The notes: generated from the sequence alone by a model not told the origin. 40,683 bases of DNA from Clostridium sp. D53t1_180928_C8 (GCF_015667795.1 NZ_JADPEL010000027.1:1-40683); one strand, 5' to 3'. Shown: positions 10,834 through 20,424, numbered from the stretch's first letter. A program made the numbers and translations.

Positions 10834-11601
10834 ATGTGGAATGCCATAGTAAATGTAATGACGAAAATGTTTAACGCTTTACATAATGTAATTATAGCAT
10901 TAGGGGTACCAGAACAAGCAGAAGGGGTTTCTTATGTATTAGCAATCATATTATTTACAGCAATAATTAGATTACTAATATTACCTCTTAATATCAAATC
11001 AACAAAATCAAATGCAAAAATGCAAGAAATTCAACCAGAAATGAAAAAACTTCAAGCAAAGTATGCAAATGATCCACAGAAGTTACAATTAGAAACTTCT
11101 AAATTAATGAAAGAAAATAATGTTAGTATGTTTGGTGGTTGTTTACCAACATTATTACCATTACCAATATTATTTGCTTTATATGGGGTATTTAGAACTA
11201 TATCAGCTACACCAGGAGCAGATACATCATTCTTATTTATTCCAGATATTTTTGCTTATCCAAAGGGAATTGGATTTGTTTCAATAATATTAGCAATATT
11301 AGCAGCATTAAGTACTTATATACCTTCATTATTATTAAGTAAGTCAATGCCACAACAAGAAGGTGGTATGAATATGAGTACTATGAACATAGTTATGTCT
11401 GGTATGATGGGATTCATGTCACTTCAATTCCAACCAATATTAATAATTTATTGGATAACTGGTGGAGTAATTCAATTAATACAAACATATTTCTTAAATT
11501 ACTTACCAGCAATTAAAAAGAAAAAAATAGAAGAAGAAAAACAAGCTCAAGCAAAAATTGAAAAAGCTAAAAAATCTACACCAAAAACTAAAAAGAGATA
11601 A
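10834..11601 (+). CDS. yidC: Membrane protein insertase YidC/OxaI
   Basis: YidC inserts and folds proteins in the cytoplasmic membrane, alone or with SecYEG. The 255-residue protein has the Gram-positive form without the large periplasmic domain. Membrane segments are visible near 30-53 (ending in AIIRLLILPLNI with the conserved arginine in the groove), 98-118, 145-170 and 180-215. A charged cytoplasmic loop (about 58-85, KMQEIQPEMKKLQAKYAND) and a very basic Lys-rich tail for ribosome contact are present. I see no lipobox, unlike SpoIIIJ of Bacillus. jag follows, as usual. Confidence 0.96.
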   Translation: MWNAIVNVMTKMFNALHNVIIALGVPEQAEGVSYVLAIILFTAIIRLLILPLNIKSTKSNAKMQEIQPEMKKLQAKYANDPQKLQLETSKLMKENNVSMFGGCLPTLLPLPILFALYGVFRTISATPGADTSFLFIPDIFAYPKGIGFVSIILAILAALSTYIPSLLLSKSMPQQEGGMNMSTMNIVMSGMMGFMSLQFQPILIIYWITGGVIQLIQTYFLNYLPAIKKKKIEEEKQAQAKIEKAKKSTPKTKKR

Positions 11602-11631
11602 TTATCATATTTTCTAGGTGGTGAATAGGGT

Positions 11632-12255
11632 ATGAAAGTAATTGAAATGACTGGTAAAACAGTTGATGAAGCTTTAAAGCATGCGTTAGATGAATTAAAG
11701 TTAACAAAAGATAAAGTTGATGTTGAAATAATTGATGAGGGTAGTAAGGGGTTATTTAATTTAATAGGTGCAAAACCTGCTAAAATTAAGGTTACTACAA
11801 AACCAGATGCTTTGGATGATGCAAAGACATTCTTAATAAATGTTTTAAACTCTATGAATATAGAAGCAAATATTGATATTAAGGAAGAAAATGATCTTAT
11901 TAAAATTAATCTAAGTGGAGCTAAAATGGGATTAGTAATAGGATATAGGGGAGAGACGTTAGACTCACTTCAATATTTAGTTTCATTAGTAGTTAATAAG
12001 AATCATGCAAATCCATATAAGAGAGTTGTTTTAGATGCAGAGAACTACAGACATAAGAGAGAAGAAACTTTAGTAAGAGTAGCTCAAAAAACTGCATATA
12101 AGGTTAAAAAGTCTGGAAGGCCTTATAAATTAGAACCTATGAATCCTTATGAAAGAAGAGTTATTCATTCAGCACTACAAGAATATACTGATATTAACAC
12201 ATATAGTGAAGGTGAAGAACCTTTCAGAAGAATTGTTATAAGCTTAAAAAAATAA
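11632..12255 (+). CDS. jag: RNA-binding protein Jag/KhpB (SpoIIIJ-associated)
   Basis: Jag/KhpB is an RNA-binding protein that with KhpA influences cell division and elongation in several Firmicutes. Its three domains can be followed in 207 residues: Jag_N (1-52, MKVIEMTGKTVDEALKHAL and the GSKGLFNLIGAKPAKIKV motif), a KH domain (about 70-140, with GLVIGYRGETLDSLQYL), and an R3H domain (about 142-206, with NPYERRVIHSALQ and the final GEEPFRRIVISLKK). The ATG follows AGGTGGTGAAT. It is the last gene of the rpmH operon, with a strong terminator overlapping its stop codon. Confidence 0.95.
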   Translation: MKVIEMTGKTVDEALKHALDELKLTKDKVDVEIIDEGSKGLFNLIGAKPAKIKVTTKPDALDDAKTFLINVLNSMNIEANIDIKEENDLIKINLSGAKMGLVIGYRGETLDSLQYLVSLVVNKNHANPYKRVVLDAENYRHKREETLVRVAQKTAYKVKKSGRPYKLEPMNPYERRVIHSALQEYTDINTYSEGEEPFRRIVISLKK

Positions 12256-12295
12256 TAAGAGAAAGCCTAAATTAGGCTTTCTCTTATTATTTTTT
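12251..12295 (+). terminator. Intrinsic terminator after jag
   Basis: A 20-bp perfect inverted repeat (12251-12270 against 12272-12291), with core GAAAGCCTAA/TTAGGCTTTC, is followed by TTTTT. It includes the jag stop codon. Confidence 0.93.
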
Positions 12296-12379
12296 AGAAT
12301 TTTGACTTATATAAAATAGTTTTGTAAAATGAATAATAGCGAAAATAGGGCATAATAAATAAAAAAGTGGAAAATTATA

Positions 12380-12423
12380 AGTGGCAAGTTTAAATTTGGG
12401 CTTGTAACTGTGAACTTACCACT
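12380..12423. repeat. Palindromic repeat, copy 2
   Basis: AGTGGCAAGTT (12380-12390) is the inverted match, with one mismatch, of AACTTACCACT (12413-12423). The left arm is identical to that of the element at 502-547. It lies in the 195-bp gap between the jag terminator and mnmE and is not followed by a U tract. The rest of this gap is AT-rich and I found no clear promoter in it. Confidence 0.55.
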
Positions 12424-12450
12424 GTACACTTATTAAATTCGGAGGAAAAA

Positions 12451-13830
12451 ATGAAAGAATTTGATACAATATGTGCGATAGCTACAGCTTTAGGAGAAGG
12501 TGGTATCGCAATTATAAGAATATCTGGAGATAAAGCATTAGATATAACATCAAAAATATTTAGACCTAAGAGTAATGATGATATTAAAAATATGAAATCT
12601 TATACAATGAAATATGGTCATATATATGATATAGAAAATAATGAGTTGGTTGATGAAGTAATAATAAGCTTTATGAAGGGACCAAGAAGTTTTACAGCTG
12701 AAGATACAATAGAAATAAATTGTCATGGTGGTGTAGTATCTACTAATAAGGTTTTAGAAACTGTAATTAAGGCTGGTGCTAGACTTGCAGAACCAGGAGA
12801 GTTTACAAAAAGAGCATTTTTAAATGGACGAATAGACTTATCACAAGCTGAAGCTGTTATGGATATAATAACTGCTAAAACTGATTTAGCAATGAAGTCT
12901 GCTTTAATGCAAAGTACAGGTCATTTATCTAAAGAAATTAATAGATTAAGAGAATATATGTTAAATGTATTAGCGTTAGTAGAATTTGCAGTAGATTTTA
13001 CAGAAGATGATGAGGAAGTAGATCCAAGTATTCCATTAAAAGTTGGAGAGAGTTTAGATAAGGCAATAAGTGAAATGAAGATACTTCTAAAAGGTGCCGA
13101 TGAAGGAAAGCTTATTAGAGAAGGATTAAGCCTTGCTATAGTTGGAAAACCAAACGTAGGAAAATCATCACTATTAAATGCTCTATTAAGAGAGAAAAGA
13201 GCAATAGTAACTGATATTGCAGGAACTACAAGGGATATAATTGAAGAGTACATAAATTTAGATGGTATTCCACTTAAAATAATTGATACAGCGGGAATTA
13301 GAGAAACTGAAGATGTTGTTGAAAAAATTGGAGTAGAAAGATCTAGAGCTAAAATTCAAGAAGCTGACTTAGTTTTATTAGTCCTTGATTCATCAAGAGA
13401 ATTAGATGATGAAGATAGAGAGATTGTAGAGGCTGTTGGAGATAAAAAATGTGTTGTTATATTAAATAAAATAGACTTAGAGCCTAAAATTAATACAAAC
13501 ATGATAAGCAATTTTGAAAACATAATAAAAGTATCAGCTAAAGAAGAAATTGGATTAGGTGATTTAAAGGAAACTATAAAAGAATTATTCTTTAGTGGAA
13601 AAATTGATGCGGAAAGTCTTATAATATCTAATTCAAGACATAAGCAAGCATTATTTAGAGCGTTAGAAAATGCAGAAAATGCATTAAATAGAGTAAGAAT
13701 GAATGAATATTTAGATTTAATATCTATTTTTGTAACTTCATCTTTAAGGGCTTTAAATGAAATTACAGGAGATGAGCTAGAAGAGGATTTAGTAAATAAA
13801 ATATTTGGAGATTTCTGTGTAGGAAAGTAG
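12451..13830 (+). CDS. mnmE: tRNA uridine-5-carboxymethylaminomethyl modification GTPase MnmE
   Basis: MnmE (TrmE) works with MnmG to build the (carboxymethyl)aminomethyl group on wobble uridine 34 of tRNAs. Its 459 residues show the N-terminal formyl-tetrahydrofolate-binding domain (1-118), a helical domain, and an inserted Ras-like G domain with G1 GKPNVGKSS (about 231-239), G3 DTAG (about 281) and G4 NKID (about 340). It ends in the catalytic CxGK motif CVGK (C456). The ATG follows GGAGGAAAAA. mnmG starts nine bases after the stop, so the two partner proteins are made together. Confidence 0.98.
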   Translation: MKEFDTICAIATALGEGGIAIIRISGDKALDITSKIFRPKSNDDIKNMKSYTMKYGHIYDIENNELVDEVIISFMKGPRSFTAEDTIEINCHGGVVSTNKVLETVIKAGARLAEPGEFTKRAFLNGRIDLSQAEAVMDIITAKTDLAMKSALMQSTGHLSKEINRLREYMLNVLALVEFAVDFTEDDEEVDPSIPLKVGESLDKAISEMKILLKGADEGKLIREGLSLAIVGKPNVGKSSLLNALLREKRAIVTDIAGTTRDIIEEYINLDGIPLKIIDTAGIRETEDVVEKIGVERSRAKIQEADLVLLVLDSSRELDDEDREIVEAVGDKKCVVILNKIDLEPKINTNMISNFENIIKVSAKEEIGLGDLKETIKELFFSGKIDAESLIISNSRHKQALFRALENAENALNRVRMNEYLDLISIFVTSSLRALNEITGDELEEDLVNKIFGDFCVGK

Positions 13831-13839
13831 GAGTATAAA

Positions 13840-15729
13840 ATGAGATATAATGCAGGTGAATACGACGTAATTGTAGTTGGTGCGGGGCATGCTGGATGTG
13901 AAGCAGGGCTTTCATCAGCTAGAATGGGGTTAAAAACATTAGTATGTACATTAAATCTTGATGCAATTGGTTTAATGCCTTGTAATCCAAACATTGGAGG
14001 AACAGCAAAAGGTCATTTAGTAAGAGAAGTTGATGCATTAGGTGGAGAAATGGGTATAAATATAGATAACACATTTATTCAATCAAGAATGCTAAATACA
14101 TCTAAAGGACCAGCTGTACATTCTTTAAGAGCGCAAGCTGATAGAAAGAAATATCAAGAAAGAATGAAGGGTGTTTTAGAAAACCAAGAAAATTTAGAGG
14201 TTAGACAATTAGAAGTAGTTGATATTGAAGTAGAAGACGGAAAAGTTGTTGGAGCTTTAACTAAGAATGGAGCTTTCTTTAACTGTAAGGCTATAGTTTT
14301 AACAACAGGTACATATTTAAGAGCAAGAATAATAATTGGTGATGTAGATTATAATAGTGGTCCGAATGGATTAGCAGCAGCTAATGAGTTAACACAACAT
14401 TTAATGGATCTTGGAATAGAAATGAGAAGATTTAAGACTGGAACACCAGCAAGAATTAACAAGAGATCTGTAGATTTTTCAAAAATGATTGAACAACCTG
14501 GAGATAAAAAGATAGTTCCATTTTCATTTATGCATGATAGCATAGAGAGAGAACAAGTTTCATGTTGGTTAACTTACACTAATGAAGAAACTCATAATAT
14601 TATAAGAGAAAATATAGATAGATCACCTATGTACAATGGTAGTATTGAAGGTGTTGGTCCAAGATATTGTCCATCTATAGAAGATAAGGTAATGAAATTC
14701 CCAGATAAAACTAGACATCAAATATTTGTAGAACCAGAAGGCGAGGATACATTAGAAATGTATGTTGGAGGAATGTCATCATCACTTCCAGAGGATGTTC
14801 AAGTAAAGATGTATAGAACTTTAGATGGATTAGAAAATGTAGAGTTTTTAAGAACTGCTTATGCAATAGAGTATGATTCAATAAATCCGATGCAGTTAAA
14901 ACCAACACTAGAGTTTAAAACAATAGAAGGTTTATATGGAGCTGGTCAATTAAATGGTAGTTCTGGATATGAAGAAGCTGCTGCACAAGGAATAGTTGCA
15001 GGAATAAATGCTGCATTAAAGATTAAGGGTGAAGATCCAATGATATTAACACGTTCTGATGCGTATGCAGGTGTTTTAATAGATGATTTAGTAACTAAGG
15101 GAACTAATGAGCCTTATAGAATGATGACTTCTAGAGCTGAATATAGATTATTATTAAGACAGGATAATGCTGATTTTAGATTAACTGAAATAGGTAGAAA
15201 AGTAGGTTTAGTAAATGATGAAAGATATAATAGATTCTTAAATAGAAAAGCGAATATAGAAAATGAAGTTGAAAGACTAAAGAATCTACAAATAACTAAT
15301 AAGAGAGAGAATAATGAATTCTTAGTATCACTTAATTCTACAGAACTTAAAAAGCCTATAAGTATGTATGAGTTAATTAAAAGGCCAGAATTAGACTACT
15401 TTATGCTTTCACCATTAGATTCAGAAAGACCCAATTATACAGATGATATTGGTGAACAAGTTAATATAATAGCGAAATATGAAGGGTATATAACTAGCCA
15501 ATTAGATCAAGTTAATCAATTTAGAAAGTTTGAGAAAAAATTATTACCAGAAAACATAGATTATAGCGATGTAAAAGGCTTAAGAGTAGAAGCTATTCAA
15601 AAGTTAAGTTCAATAAGACCTGTAAGTATAGGTCAGGCATCAAGAATATCTGGAGTATCTCCAGCTGATATATCAGTTTTATTAATATATTTAGAACATC
15701 AATATAAGAAAAGTAAGCAGGAGGACTAA
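13840..15729 (+). CDS. mnmG: tRNA uridine-5-carboxymethylaminomethyl modification enzyme MnmG
   Basis: MnmG (GidA) is the FAD- and NADH-binding partner of MnmE in wobble-uridine modification. The dinucleotide-binding motif [12 protein letters not shown] is at about residues 12-23. The family blocks [29 protein letters not shown] (about 44-72), KTGTPARI and [16 protein letters not shown] (about 368) are present. The C-terminal helical domain that contacts MnmE includes [24 protein letters not shown] (about 590). The 629-residue length is standard. It is followed two bases later by rsmG, so the mnmE-mnmG-rsmG run is a tight operon. Confidence 0.98.
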   Translation: MRYNAGEYDVIVVGAGHAGCEAGLSSARMGLKTLVCTLNLDAIGLMPCNPNIGGTAKGHLVREVDALGGEMGINIDNTFIQSRMLNTSKGPAVHSLRAQADRKKYQERMKGVLENQENLEVRQLEVVDIEVEDGKVVGALTKNGAFFNCKAIVLTTGTYLRARIIIGDVDYNSGPNGLAAANELTQHLMDLGIEMRRFKTGTPARINKRSVDFSKMIEQPGDKKIVPFSFMHDSIEREQVSCWLTYTNEETHNIIRENIDRSPMYNGSIEGVGPRYCPSIEDKVMKFPDKTRHQIFVEPEGEDTLEMYVGGMSSSLPEDVQVKMYRTLDGLENVEFLRTAYAIEYDSINPMQLKPTLEFKTIEGLYGAGQLNGSSGYEEAAAQGIVAGINAALKIKGEDPMILTRSDAYAGVLIDDLVTKGTNEPYRMMTSRAEYRLLLRQDNADFRLTEIGRKVGLVNDERYNRFLNRKANIENEVERLKNLQITNKRENNEFLVSLNSTELKKPISMYELIKRPELDYFMLSPLDSERPNYTDDIGEQVNIIAKYEGYITSQLDQVNQFRKFEKKLLPENIDYSDVKGLRVEAIQKLSSIRPVSIGQASRISGVSPADISVLLIYLEHQYKKSKQED

Positions 15730-15731
15730 GG

Positions 15732-16451
15732 ATGGAGTTTTTTGAATTAATGAAAACAGCTTCAAATGATGTTGGATTAGAATTTACAGAAGGACAATAC
15801 GAACAGTTTATTAAATATATGAGACTTCTTCAAGAATGGAATGAAAAAATAAATTTAACAGCGATAACTGAAGATGAAGAAGTTGTTAAAAAGCATTTTA
15901 TAGATTGTATTAAAGCTTTTAAATCAGATAAAATAAAAAATGCTAAAACTATAATAGATGTTGGAACTGGAGCAGGTTTTCCAGGACTTCCAATTGCAAT
16001 TATGAATCCAAATGTAGAAGTAACGCTTTTAGATTCTTTAAATAAAAGAGTTAACTTTTTAAATCTTGTAGTTGGAGAACTTGGATTAAAGAATGTAAAA
16101 ACAATTCATTCTAGGGCAGAAGACGGAGCAAGAAATCCTGAATTAAGGGAAAAATTTGATATAGCAACATCAAGGGCAGTTGCTAATATGGCAGTTTTAT
16201 CAGAATTTTGTATGCCATATGTAAAAAAAGGTGGTTATTTTGTAGCGTTAAAGGGTCCATCTATAGATGAAGAACTTGAAAATGGTAGTAACGCTATAAA
16301 AATATTAGGTGGAGAATTAAAAGATATAATAGAAATATCTATCGAAGAAACTGATTTAAAACATAATATAGTAGAAGTAAAGAAAATAAAAGGTTGTCCT
16401 AAGACGTATCCAAGAAAAGCAGGAACGGTTAATAAAAAGCCTTTACAATAG
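15732..16451 (+). CDS. rsmG: 16S rRNA (guanine527-N7)-methyltransferase RsmG
   Basis: RsmG (GidB) methylates G527 of 16S rRNA using S-adenosylmethionine. The 239-residue protein carries the SAM-binding motif [17 protein letters not shown] (about 75-91), the NKRVNFL block that follows beta-2, and the conserved ATSRAVANM and [11 protein letters not shown] segments. The N-terminal [14 protein letters not shown] is diagnostic of the family. Its ribosome site AGGAGGACTAAGG overlaps the end of mnmG. The 161-base gap after it holds no clear terminator. Confidence 0.97.
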   Translation: MEFFELMKTASNDVGLEFTEGQYEQFIKYMRLLQEWNEKINLTAITEDEEVVKKHFIDCIKAFKSDKIKNAKTIIDVGTGAGFPGLPIAIMNPNVEVTLLDSLNKRVNFLNLVVGELGLKNVKTIHSRAEDGARNPELREKFDIATSRAVANMAVLSEFCMPYVKKGGYFVALKGPSIDEELENGSNAIKILGGELKDIIEISIEETDLKHNIVEVKKIKGCPKTYPRKAGTVNKKPLQ

Positions 16452-16612
16452 CAAGTTATAGAGGATAAAATTATTATAATGGGAATAATTTGTGTAGAAA
16501 TATAATTAGACAAATTATATTTTAAGGAATATATAAAAGAAAAATAAAAGTATTGTTGTTAAAATATGGAGTTAATTGTTGATTAACAAATTATGAGGGA
16601 TGGTCGTACAGT

Positions 16613-17383
16613 ATGAATAAAGAAATAATGAACGTAAGGGTTGATAATATTTTTCCTAATACATATCAGCCAAGAAAGTTTTTTAATGAAGAAGCATTAA
16701 ATGAGTTAAGCCAGTCTATAAAGGAACATGGAATAATTCAGCCTATTACTGTAAGAAAGATAGGAGAAAAGTTTGAGTTAGTTGCTGGGGAAAGAAGATG
16801 GAGAGCAGCTAGAATGGCTGAACTTGAATTTGTGCCTTGTAATGTAATTGAAATTACAGATACACAATCGGCAGAAATTGCATTATTGGAAAATTTACAA
16901 AGAGAAGATTTAAACTTCATGGAGGAAGCTGAAGCTTATTATAATTTAATTAATGATCATAAGTTTACGCAAGAAGAATTAGCTAAAAGGATGGGGAAAA
17001 AGCAATCCACTATAGCTAATAAATTAAGGTTGTTAAAGTTAAGTGAAAAGGTAAGAATTTTATGTCTTGAAAATAATTTAACAGAAAGACATGCAAGAGC
17101 GTTATTAAGCTTACCAAATGAAGAATTACAATTAAAAGTTGTAAAAAAGGTAATAGCAAATTCTTTAAATGTAAAAAAGACAGAAGAGTTAATTAACACT
17201 GAATTATTAAAATTAGCTGGCGAACAAATGAAAAAGAGAAAAGGAAAAGGTGTTTTACCTGGAAAGTTATATGTTAATACTATAAAGCAAGTATTAAGTA
17301 AGTTTAATATTCCAGCAGAGTACAAACTTCAAGATAAGGAAGACTGTATTGAAATAACAGTTTCTATCCCTAAAAATAAATAA
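16613..17383 (+). CDS. noc: Nucleoid occlusion protein Noc (ParB family)
   Basis: Noc is a ParB-like DNA-binding CTPase that stops septum formation over the nucleoid. The 256 residues show the ParB N domain with the box ELVAGERRWRAARMA (about 51-65), ENLQREDLNFMEEAEAY, and a helix-turn-helix at about 120-145 (TQEELAKRMGKKQSTIANKLRLL). A second ParB homolog with a better match to Spo0J lies at 18313, next to soj, so by position after rsmG this one is Noc. The ATG follows GAGGGATGG. No Noc-binding site was found nearby. Assignment as Noc rather than a second ParB rests on synteny. Confidence 0.88.
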   Translation: MNKEIMNVRVDNIFPNTYQPRKFFNEEALNELSQSIKEHGIIQPITVRKIGEKFELVAGERRWRAARMAELEFVPCNVIEITDTQSAEIALLENLQREDLNFMEEAEAYYNLINDHKFTQEELAKRMGKKQSTIANKLRLLKLSEKVRILCLENNLTERHARALLSLPNEELQLKVVKKVIANSLNVKKTEELINTELLKLAGEQMKKRKGKGVLPGKLYVNTIKQVLSKFNIPAEYKLQDKEDCIEITVSIPKNK

Positions 17384-17411
17384 AAAAGGCACTCTAAAGA
17401 GTGCTTTTTTT
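17382..17411 (+). terminator. Intrinsic terminator after noc
   Basis: GCACTCT (17389-17395) pairs with AGAGTGC (17398-17404), flanked by AAAAAA and TTTTTTT. It overlaps the noc stop codon and ends two bases before the parS site. Confidence 0.85.
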
Positions 17412-17412
17412 A

Positions 17413-17428
17413 TGTTTCACGTGAAACA
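17413..17428. promoter_or_regulatory. parS: parS site 1
   Basis: TGTTTCACGTGAAACA is a perfect 16-bp palindrome matching the Firmicute parS consensus TGTTNCACGTGAAACA bound by Spo0J. It lies upstream of soj, between the noc terminator and the soj leader. Confidence 0.96.
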
Positions 17429-17505
17429 TTTATATAAATTTTACTTGAATTTTATTATGGCTATCTTTAATTATTATATAAAAATATATATAATATAAAT
17501 ATGGG

Positions 17506-17539
17506 AAGGGGGTGAAGTCCTAAAATAGGGCTTTATATG
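17506..17539 (+). promoter_or_regulatory. soj ribosome-binding region with hairpin between SD and start
   Basis: A strong Shine-Dalgarno AAGGGGGTG (17506-17514) stands 22 bases before the soj ATG (17537), too far for normal use. Between them AAGTCCTA (17515-17522) pairs with TAGGGCTT (17526-17533), with a 3-base AAA loop. Folding this hairpin would bring the SD to about three bases from the ATG. The upstream in-frame ATG at 17501 runs into TGA after four codons. The hairpin's role is inferred. Confidence 0.6.
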
Positions 17540-18298
17540 AAAAAGATATGTATTTTTAATCAAAAGGGTGGAGTAGGTAAAACTACTACTAATATTAATT
17601 TATGTGCGTATTTAGCAATGGAAGGTTATAAAGTATTAACTATTGATATTGATCCTCAGGGAAATACAACAAGTGGGTTTGGAATAGATAAAAGAGATTT
17701 AGAGCATTCCATGTATGATGTGCTTACAGCAAATGTACCGTTAAAGGATGTTATTATAAAAAGTGAATTAATTACTAATTTATACATAGCGCCATCTACT
17801 ATGGAATTAGCAGGTGCAGAAGTTGAAATAATTGGCGTGAAGGATAGGGAAACTATTCTTTTAAGGGAAATTTCATCCATACAAGATCAATATGATTTTG
17901 TATTTATAGATTGTCCACCATCATTAGGTGTCTTAACAATTAATGCTTTAACAGCAGTTGATTCAGTATTAATACCTATACAATGTGAGTTTTATGCATT
18001 AGAAGGGGTAGGACAGTTAATTAATACAGTACAATTAGTAAAAAAATCACTTAATAAATCGTTAGATATAGAAGGCGTAGTTATGACTATGTACGATTAT
18101 AGAACTAATTTAAGTAATGAAGTATATGATGAGGCCAAGAAATTCTTTAATGATAAAGTATATAAAACAACTATTGCTAGAAATATAAGGTTAGCAGAAG
18201 CACCAAGTTTTGGATTACCAATTATGCTTTATGATGAAAAGTGTAAAGGCGCAGATGCTTATAAACGTTTTGCAAAAGAATTTTTAAGTAAGCAATAG
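17537..18298 (+). CDS. soj: Chromosome-partitioning ATPase ParA/Soj
   Basis: Soj is the ParA-type ATPase that acts with Spo0J to segregate origins and, through DnaA, to regulate initiation. The deviant Walker A is KGGVGKTTTNINL (about residues 10-22), with Walker A' VLTIDIDPQGNTT (about 34) and Walker B FVFIDCPPSLGVL (about 122). The 253-residue length is that of the chromosomal form without an N-terminal regulatory domain. The downstream spo0J gene starts 14 bp after the stop, and parS sites flank the pair. Confidence 0.97.
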   Translation: MKKICIFNQKGGVGKTTTNINLCAYLAMEGYKVLTIDIDPQGNTTSGFGIDKRDLEHSMYDVLTANVPLKDVIIKSELITNLYIAPSTMELAGAEVEIIGVKDRETILLREISSIQDQYDFVFIDCPPSLGVLTINALTAVDSVLIPIQCEFYALEGVGQLINTVQLVKKSLNKSLDIEGVVMTMYDYRTNLSNEVYDEAKKFFNDKVYKTTIARNIRLAEAPSFGLPIMLYDEKCKGADAYKRFAKEFLSKQ

Positions 18299-18312
18299 GA
18301 GAGGTTAAAGAT

Positions 18313-19200
18313 ATGAGTAAAAAGTTTGGATTAGGCAAAGGTCTAAATGCTCTTATACCAGAAGATACTATTTTAAGTACATTAGAGAATAAAACTGAAA
18401 AAAATCAGGATATTAAAGAAAAAGGCTCTATATTAATAGATATTAATTTGATTAAGAGTAATGAAGAGCAACCAAGAAAATCTTTTGATGATGAAAAAAT
18501 AATGGAGTTAGCAGAGTCTATAAAAAGTAATGGAATAATACAACCATTAATATTAAGAAAAGACAATAATGAATATATTATTGTAGCGGGTGAAAGAAGA
18601 TGGAGAGCTGCTAAGTCAATTGGAATTAAAGAAGTACCAGCAATAATAATGGAATTGACGGAAAAGCAAGTTTTAGAAATATCGTTAATTGAAAATATTC
18701 AAAGAGAAGATTTAAACTCTATTGAAGAAGCAGTAGCTTATAAAAAATTAATAAGTGACTTTAATTTAACTCAAGAAGAATTAAGCAAAAGAATAGGCAA
18801 ATCTAGGGTGACAATAACTAATACCTTAAGATTATTAAATCTTAGTGCAGATGTTCAACAATATATTATTGAAGGTGTAATTTCTGAAGGGCATGGTAGA
18901 GCTTTATTAGGAATAACAGATAGTAAGCTGCAATGCGAATTAGCACAAAGTGTTATAGATGATAAATTATCTGTAAGAGAATTAGAGATTTTAATTAAAA
19001 AGTTAAAGACTAGTTCTTCAAGAACTAAGACAAAATCATCTAAAGAGGCTAATCCGTATTATAAAGATGTAACTTACAAGCTAGAAAATTACTTTGGAAC
19101 TAAAGTAAATATTACAAATAAAAATAATAAGGGTAAAATAGAGATTGAATACTACTCTGAAGAGGATTTACAAAGAATATTAGAGATAATTAATTTATAA
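18313..19200 (+). CDS. spo0J: Chromosome-partitioning protein ParB/Spo0J
   Basis: Spo0J is the CTP-dependent clamp that loads at parS and recruits SMC. The N-terminal motif KKFGLGKGLNALIPED (2-17) is typical of ParB, where it contacts ParA. It is followed by the ParB/CTPase domain (IIVAGERRWRAAKSIG about 94-109, ENIQREDLNSIEEAVAY), a helix-turn-helix (TQEELSKRIGKSRVTITNTLRLL about 153-175) and a C-terminal dimerisation domain (about 235-295). The gene is 295 residues and follows soj directly. A parS site stands two bases after its stop codon. Confidence 0.97.
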   Translation: MSKKFGLGKGLNALIPEDTILSTLENKTEKNQDIKEKGSILIDINLIKSNEEQPRKSFDDEKIMELAESIKSNGIIQPLILRKDNNEYIIVAGERRWRAAKSIGIKEVPAIIMELTEKQVLEISLIENIQREDLNSIEEAVAYKKLISDFNLTQEELSKRIGKSRVTITNTLRLLNLSADVQQYIIEGVISEGHGRALLGITDSKLQCELAQSVIDDKLSVRELEILIKKLKTSSSRTKTKSSKEANPYYKDVTYKLENYFGTKVNITNKNNKGKIEIEYYSEEDLQRILEIINL

Positions 19201-19202
19201 AA

Positions 19203-19218
19203 TGTTTCACGTGAAACA
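19203..19218. promoter_or_regulatory. parS: parS site 2
   Basis: A second copy of TGTTTCACGTGAAACA, identical to parS site 1, lies between spo0J and the DUF4446 gene. The two sites are about 1.8 kb apart and about 10 kb from the unwinding region. Confidence 0.96.
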
Positions 19219-19240
19219 TTTTGGAGGGAAGTAACATAAA

Positions 19241-19744
19241 ATGGACAGCATAATAAATATGATTAATGAATATTCAATCTTCATAATAATAGGATTAGCG
19301 ATAATAACATTATTACTTTTTGTAATTACAATAGTATTATTATCATCTGTAAATAAATTAGAAAAAAAATATAGAAAAATGATGAGAGGAGTTAACAATA
19401 AGAACTTGGAACAAGCTCTTAATGATAACTTAGATAATATTGAAAAAGCCTTAATTAAATCACAAGAAGCAATTGATAAATGCCAAAATATTTCGGAAGA
19501 GTTAAAAGGTTGTGTTAATAAGGTTGCTATAATGAGATATAAGGCTTTTGAAGATGTAGGTAGTGATTTAAGTTTTTCTATTGCAATATTAGACTCATAC
19601 AATGATGGTGTTATTATAACTGGAATATATTCACGACATGATAGTACGACATATGCTAAACCAATAGATAAAGGAATATCAAGATATGATTTATCTGAAG
19701 AAGAGTTACATGTTTTAAATGAGGCTATTAATAGTAAAAATTAG
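19241..19744 (+). CDS. DUF4446 membrane-anchored protein
   Basis: The protein is 167 residues with one N-terminal membrane segment (about 13-36, FIIIGLAIITLLLFVITIVLL), a predicted coiled coil (about 38-95, EKKYRKMMRG...KALIKSQEAIDKCQ) and a globular C-terminal domain containing MRYKAFEDVGSDLSFSIAILDSYNDGV. This is the DUF4446 pattern, a family often found just after spo0J in Firmicutes. Function is unknown; the context suggests a link to chromosome or cell-envelope biology, but that is inference. It has a GGAGGG ribosome site and ends at a strong terminator. Confidence 0.85.
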   Translation: MDSIINMINEYSIFIIIGLAIITLLLFVITIVLLSSVNKLEKKYRKMMRGVNNKNLEQALNDNLDNIEKALIKSQEAIDKCQNISEELKGCVNKVAIMRYKAFEDVGSDLSFSIAILDSYNDGVIITGIYSRHDSTTYAKPIDKGISRYDLSEEELHVLNEAINSKN

Positions 19745-19759
19745 AAATTAGAAATTAGA

Positions 19760-19797
19760 AAAGGTGATTATTTAATAAGAAATAATCACCTTTTTTT
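19760..19797. terminator. Bidirectional terminator between DUF4446 gene and yyaC
   Basis: AAAGGTGATTATTT (19760-19773) pairs with AAATAATCACCTTT (19780-19793) around a 6-base loop. It is followed by a T run on the plus strand and by TTTTCTAATTTC on the minus strand, so it can serve both convergent genes. Direct TAGAAAT repeats (19743-19759) lie beside it. Confidence 0.88.
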
Positions 19798-19820
19798 ATG
19801 AAAATAATAACAAATTATTT

Positions 19821-20393
19821 TTAATCATAAGATATTAATGTAGTTTTTGATAAGGCCTTATTTATAAAATATATTATTGCACTTGAAATACAATCGGCTA
19901 AAGACATGACAACAAATAATCTAGTATTTTGCAACATCATAAAATCTAAATTGCCAGATATATTAACTACACCCTTTATATTCATTTCGCCTACTTCAGG
20001 TAAATCTTTATCTAAAGCTAAACCAGGATGAAGTGGTGAATCTTCAATAAATACTTTACCAATATTTTGAACACTTCCAAGAGAAGCATCTATACCAATA
20101 ATAAAAGGATTTATAAAGCTAGTTTTAATTTTATTTAAAACCTCAGCTAGATTTATAGAATGTACAGGATACTCTAGAGAACCATAAATATAAATGTTTT
20201 TTCTTTCAATATTTTTAAGTTTATATCCAATTATAGGCCCTAATGAATCACCAGTAGCTCTATCAGTACCAATACATAGAAATATTATTGGTCTATTTTC
20301 TATAAGAAAATCTTTAAGTTTCATATATAAATATTCTCCTAATTCATGAGATGAATTAGGAGATAATGAATCTACACAAAAACAATTATTCAT
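19821..20393 (-). CDS. yyaC: Sporulation-associated protease-like protein YyaC
   Basis: This 190-residue protein belongs to the DUF1256/YyaC family, distantly related to the Gpr spore protease and hydrogenase-maturation proteases, and present in spore formers. Conserved segments are IIFLCIGTDRATGDSLGPIIG (about 35-55), YGSLEYPVHSINL (about 70), IGIDASLGSV (about 98), LPEVGEMNIKGVVNISG (about 130) and the C-terminal FVVMSLADCISSAI. Its catalytic role is not proven. The ATG follows AAGGAGGTTATGAC. In Bacillus yyaC also lies near spo0J. It runs against the replication fork, unlike its neighbours. The promoter region carries the palindrome GAATAAGTGAACTTATTC (20425-20442). Confidence 0.88.
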   Translation of the reverse strand: MNNCFCVDSLSPNSSHELGEYLYMKLKDFLIENRPIIFLCIGTDRATGDSLGPIIGYKLKNIERKNIYIYGSLEYPVHSINLAEVLNKIKTSFINPFIIGIDASLGSVQNIGKVFIEDSPLHPGLALDKDLPEVGEMNIKGVVNISGNLDFMMLQNTRLFVVMSLADCISSAIIYFINKALSKTTLISYD

Positions 20394-20424
20394 GTCATAA
20401 CCTCCTTATTGAAAGTATCGACAA

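Noticed and set aside
13356-13994. 212-residue minus-strand open frame across the mnmE-mnmG junction
   Set aside because: It is antisense to two well-conserved genes, and its composition (Ser/Ile/Phe/Leu-rich) is the shadow of their codons.
16450-16465. Possible fourth copy of the palindromic repeat (AGCAAGTTATA after rsmG)
   Set aside because: Only part of the left arm matches, and no inverted right end was found.
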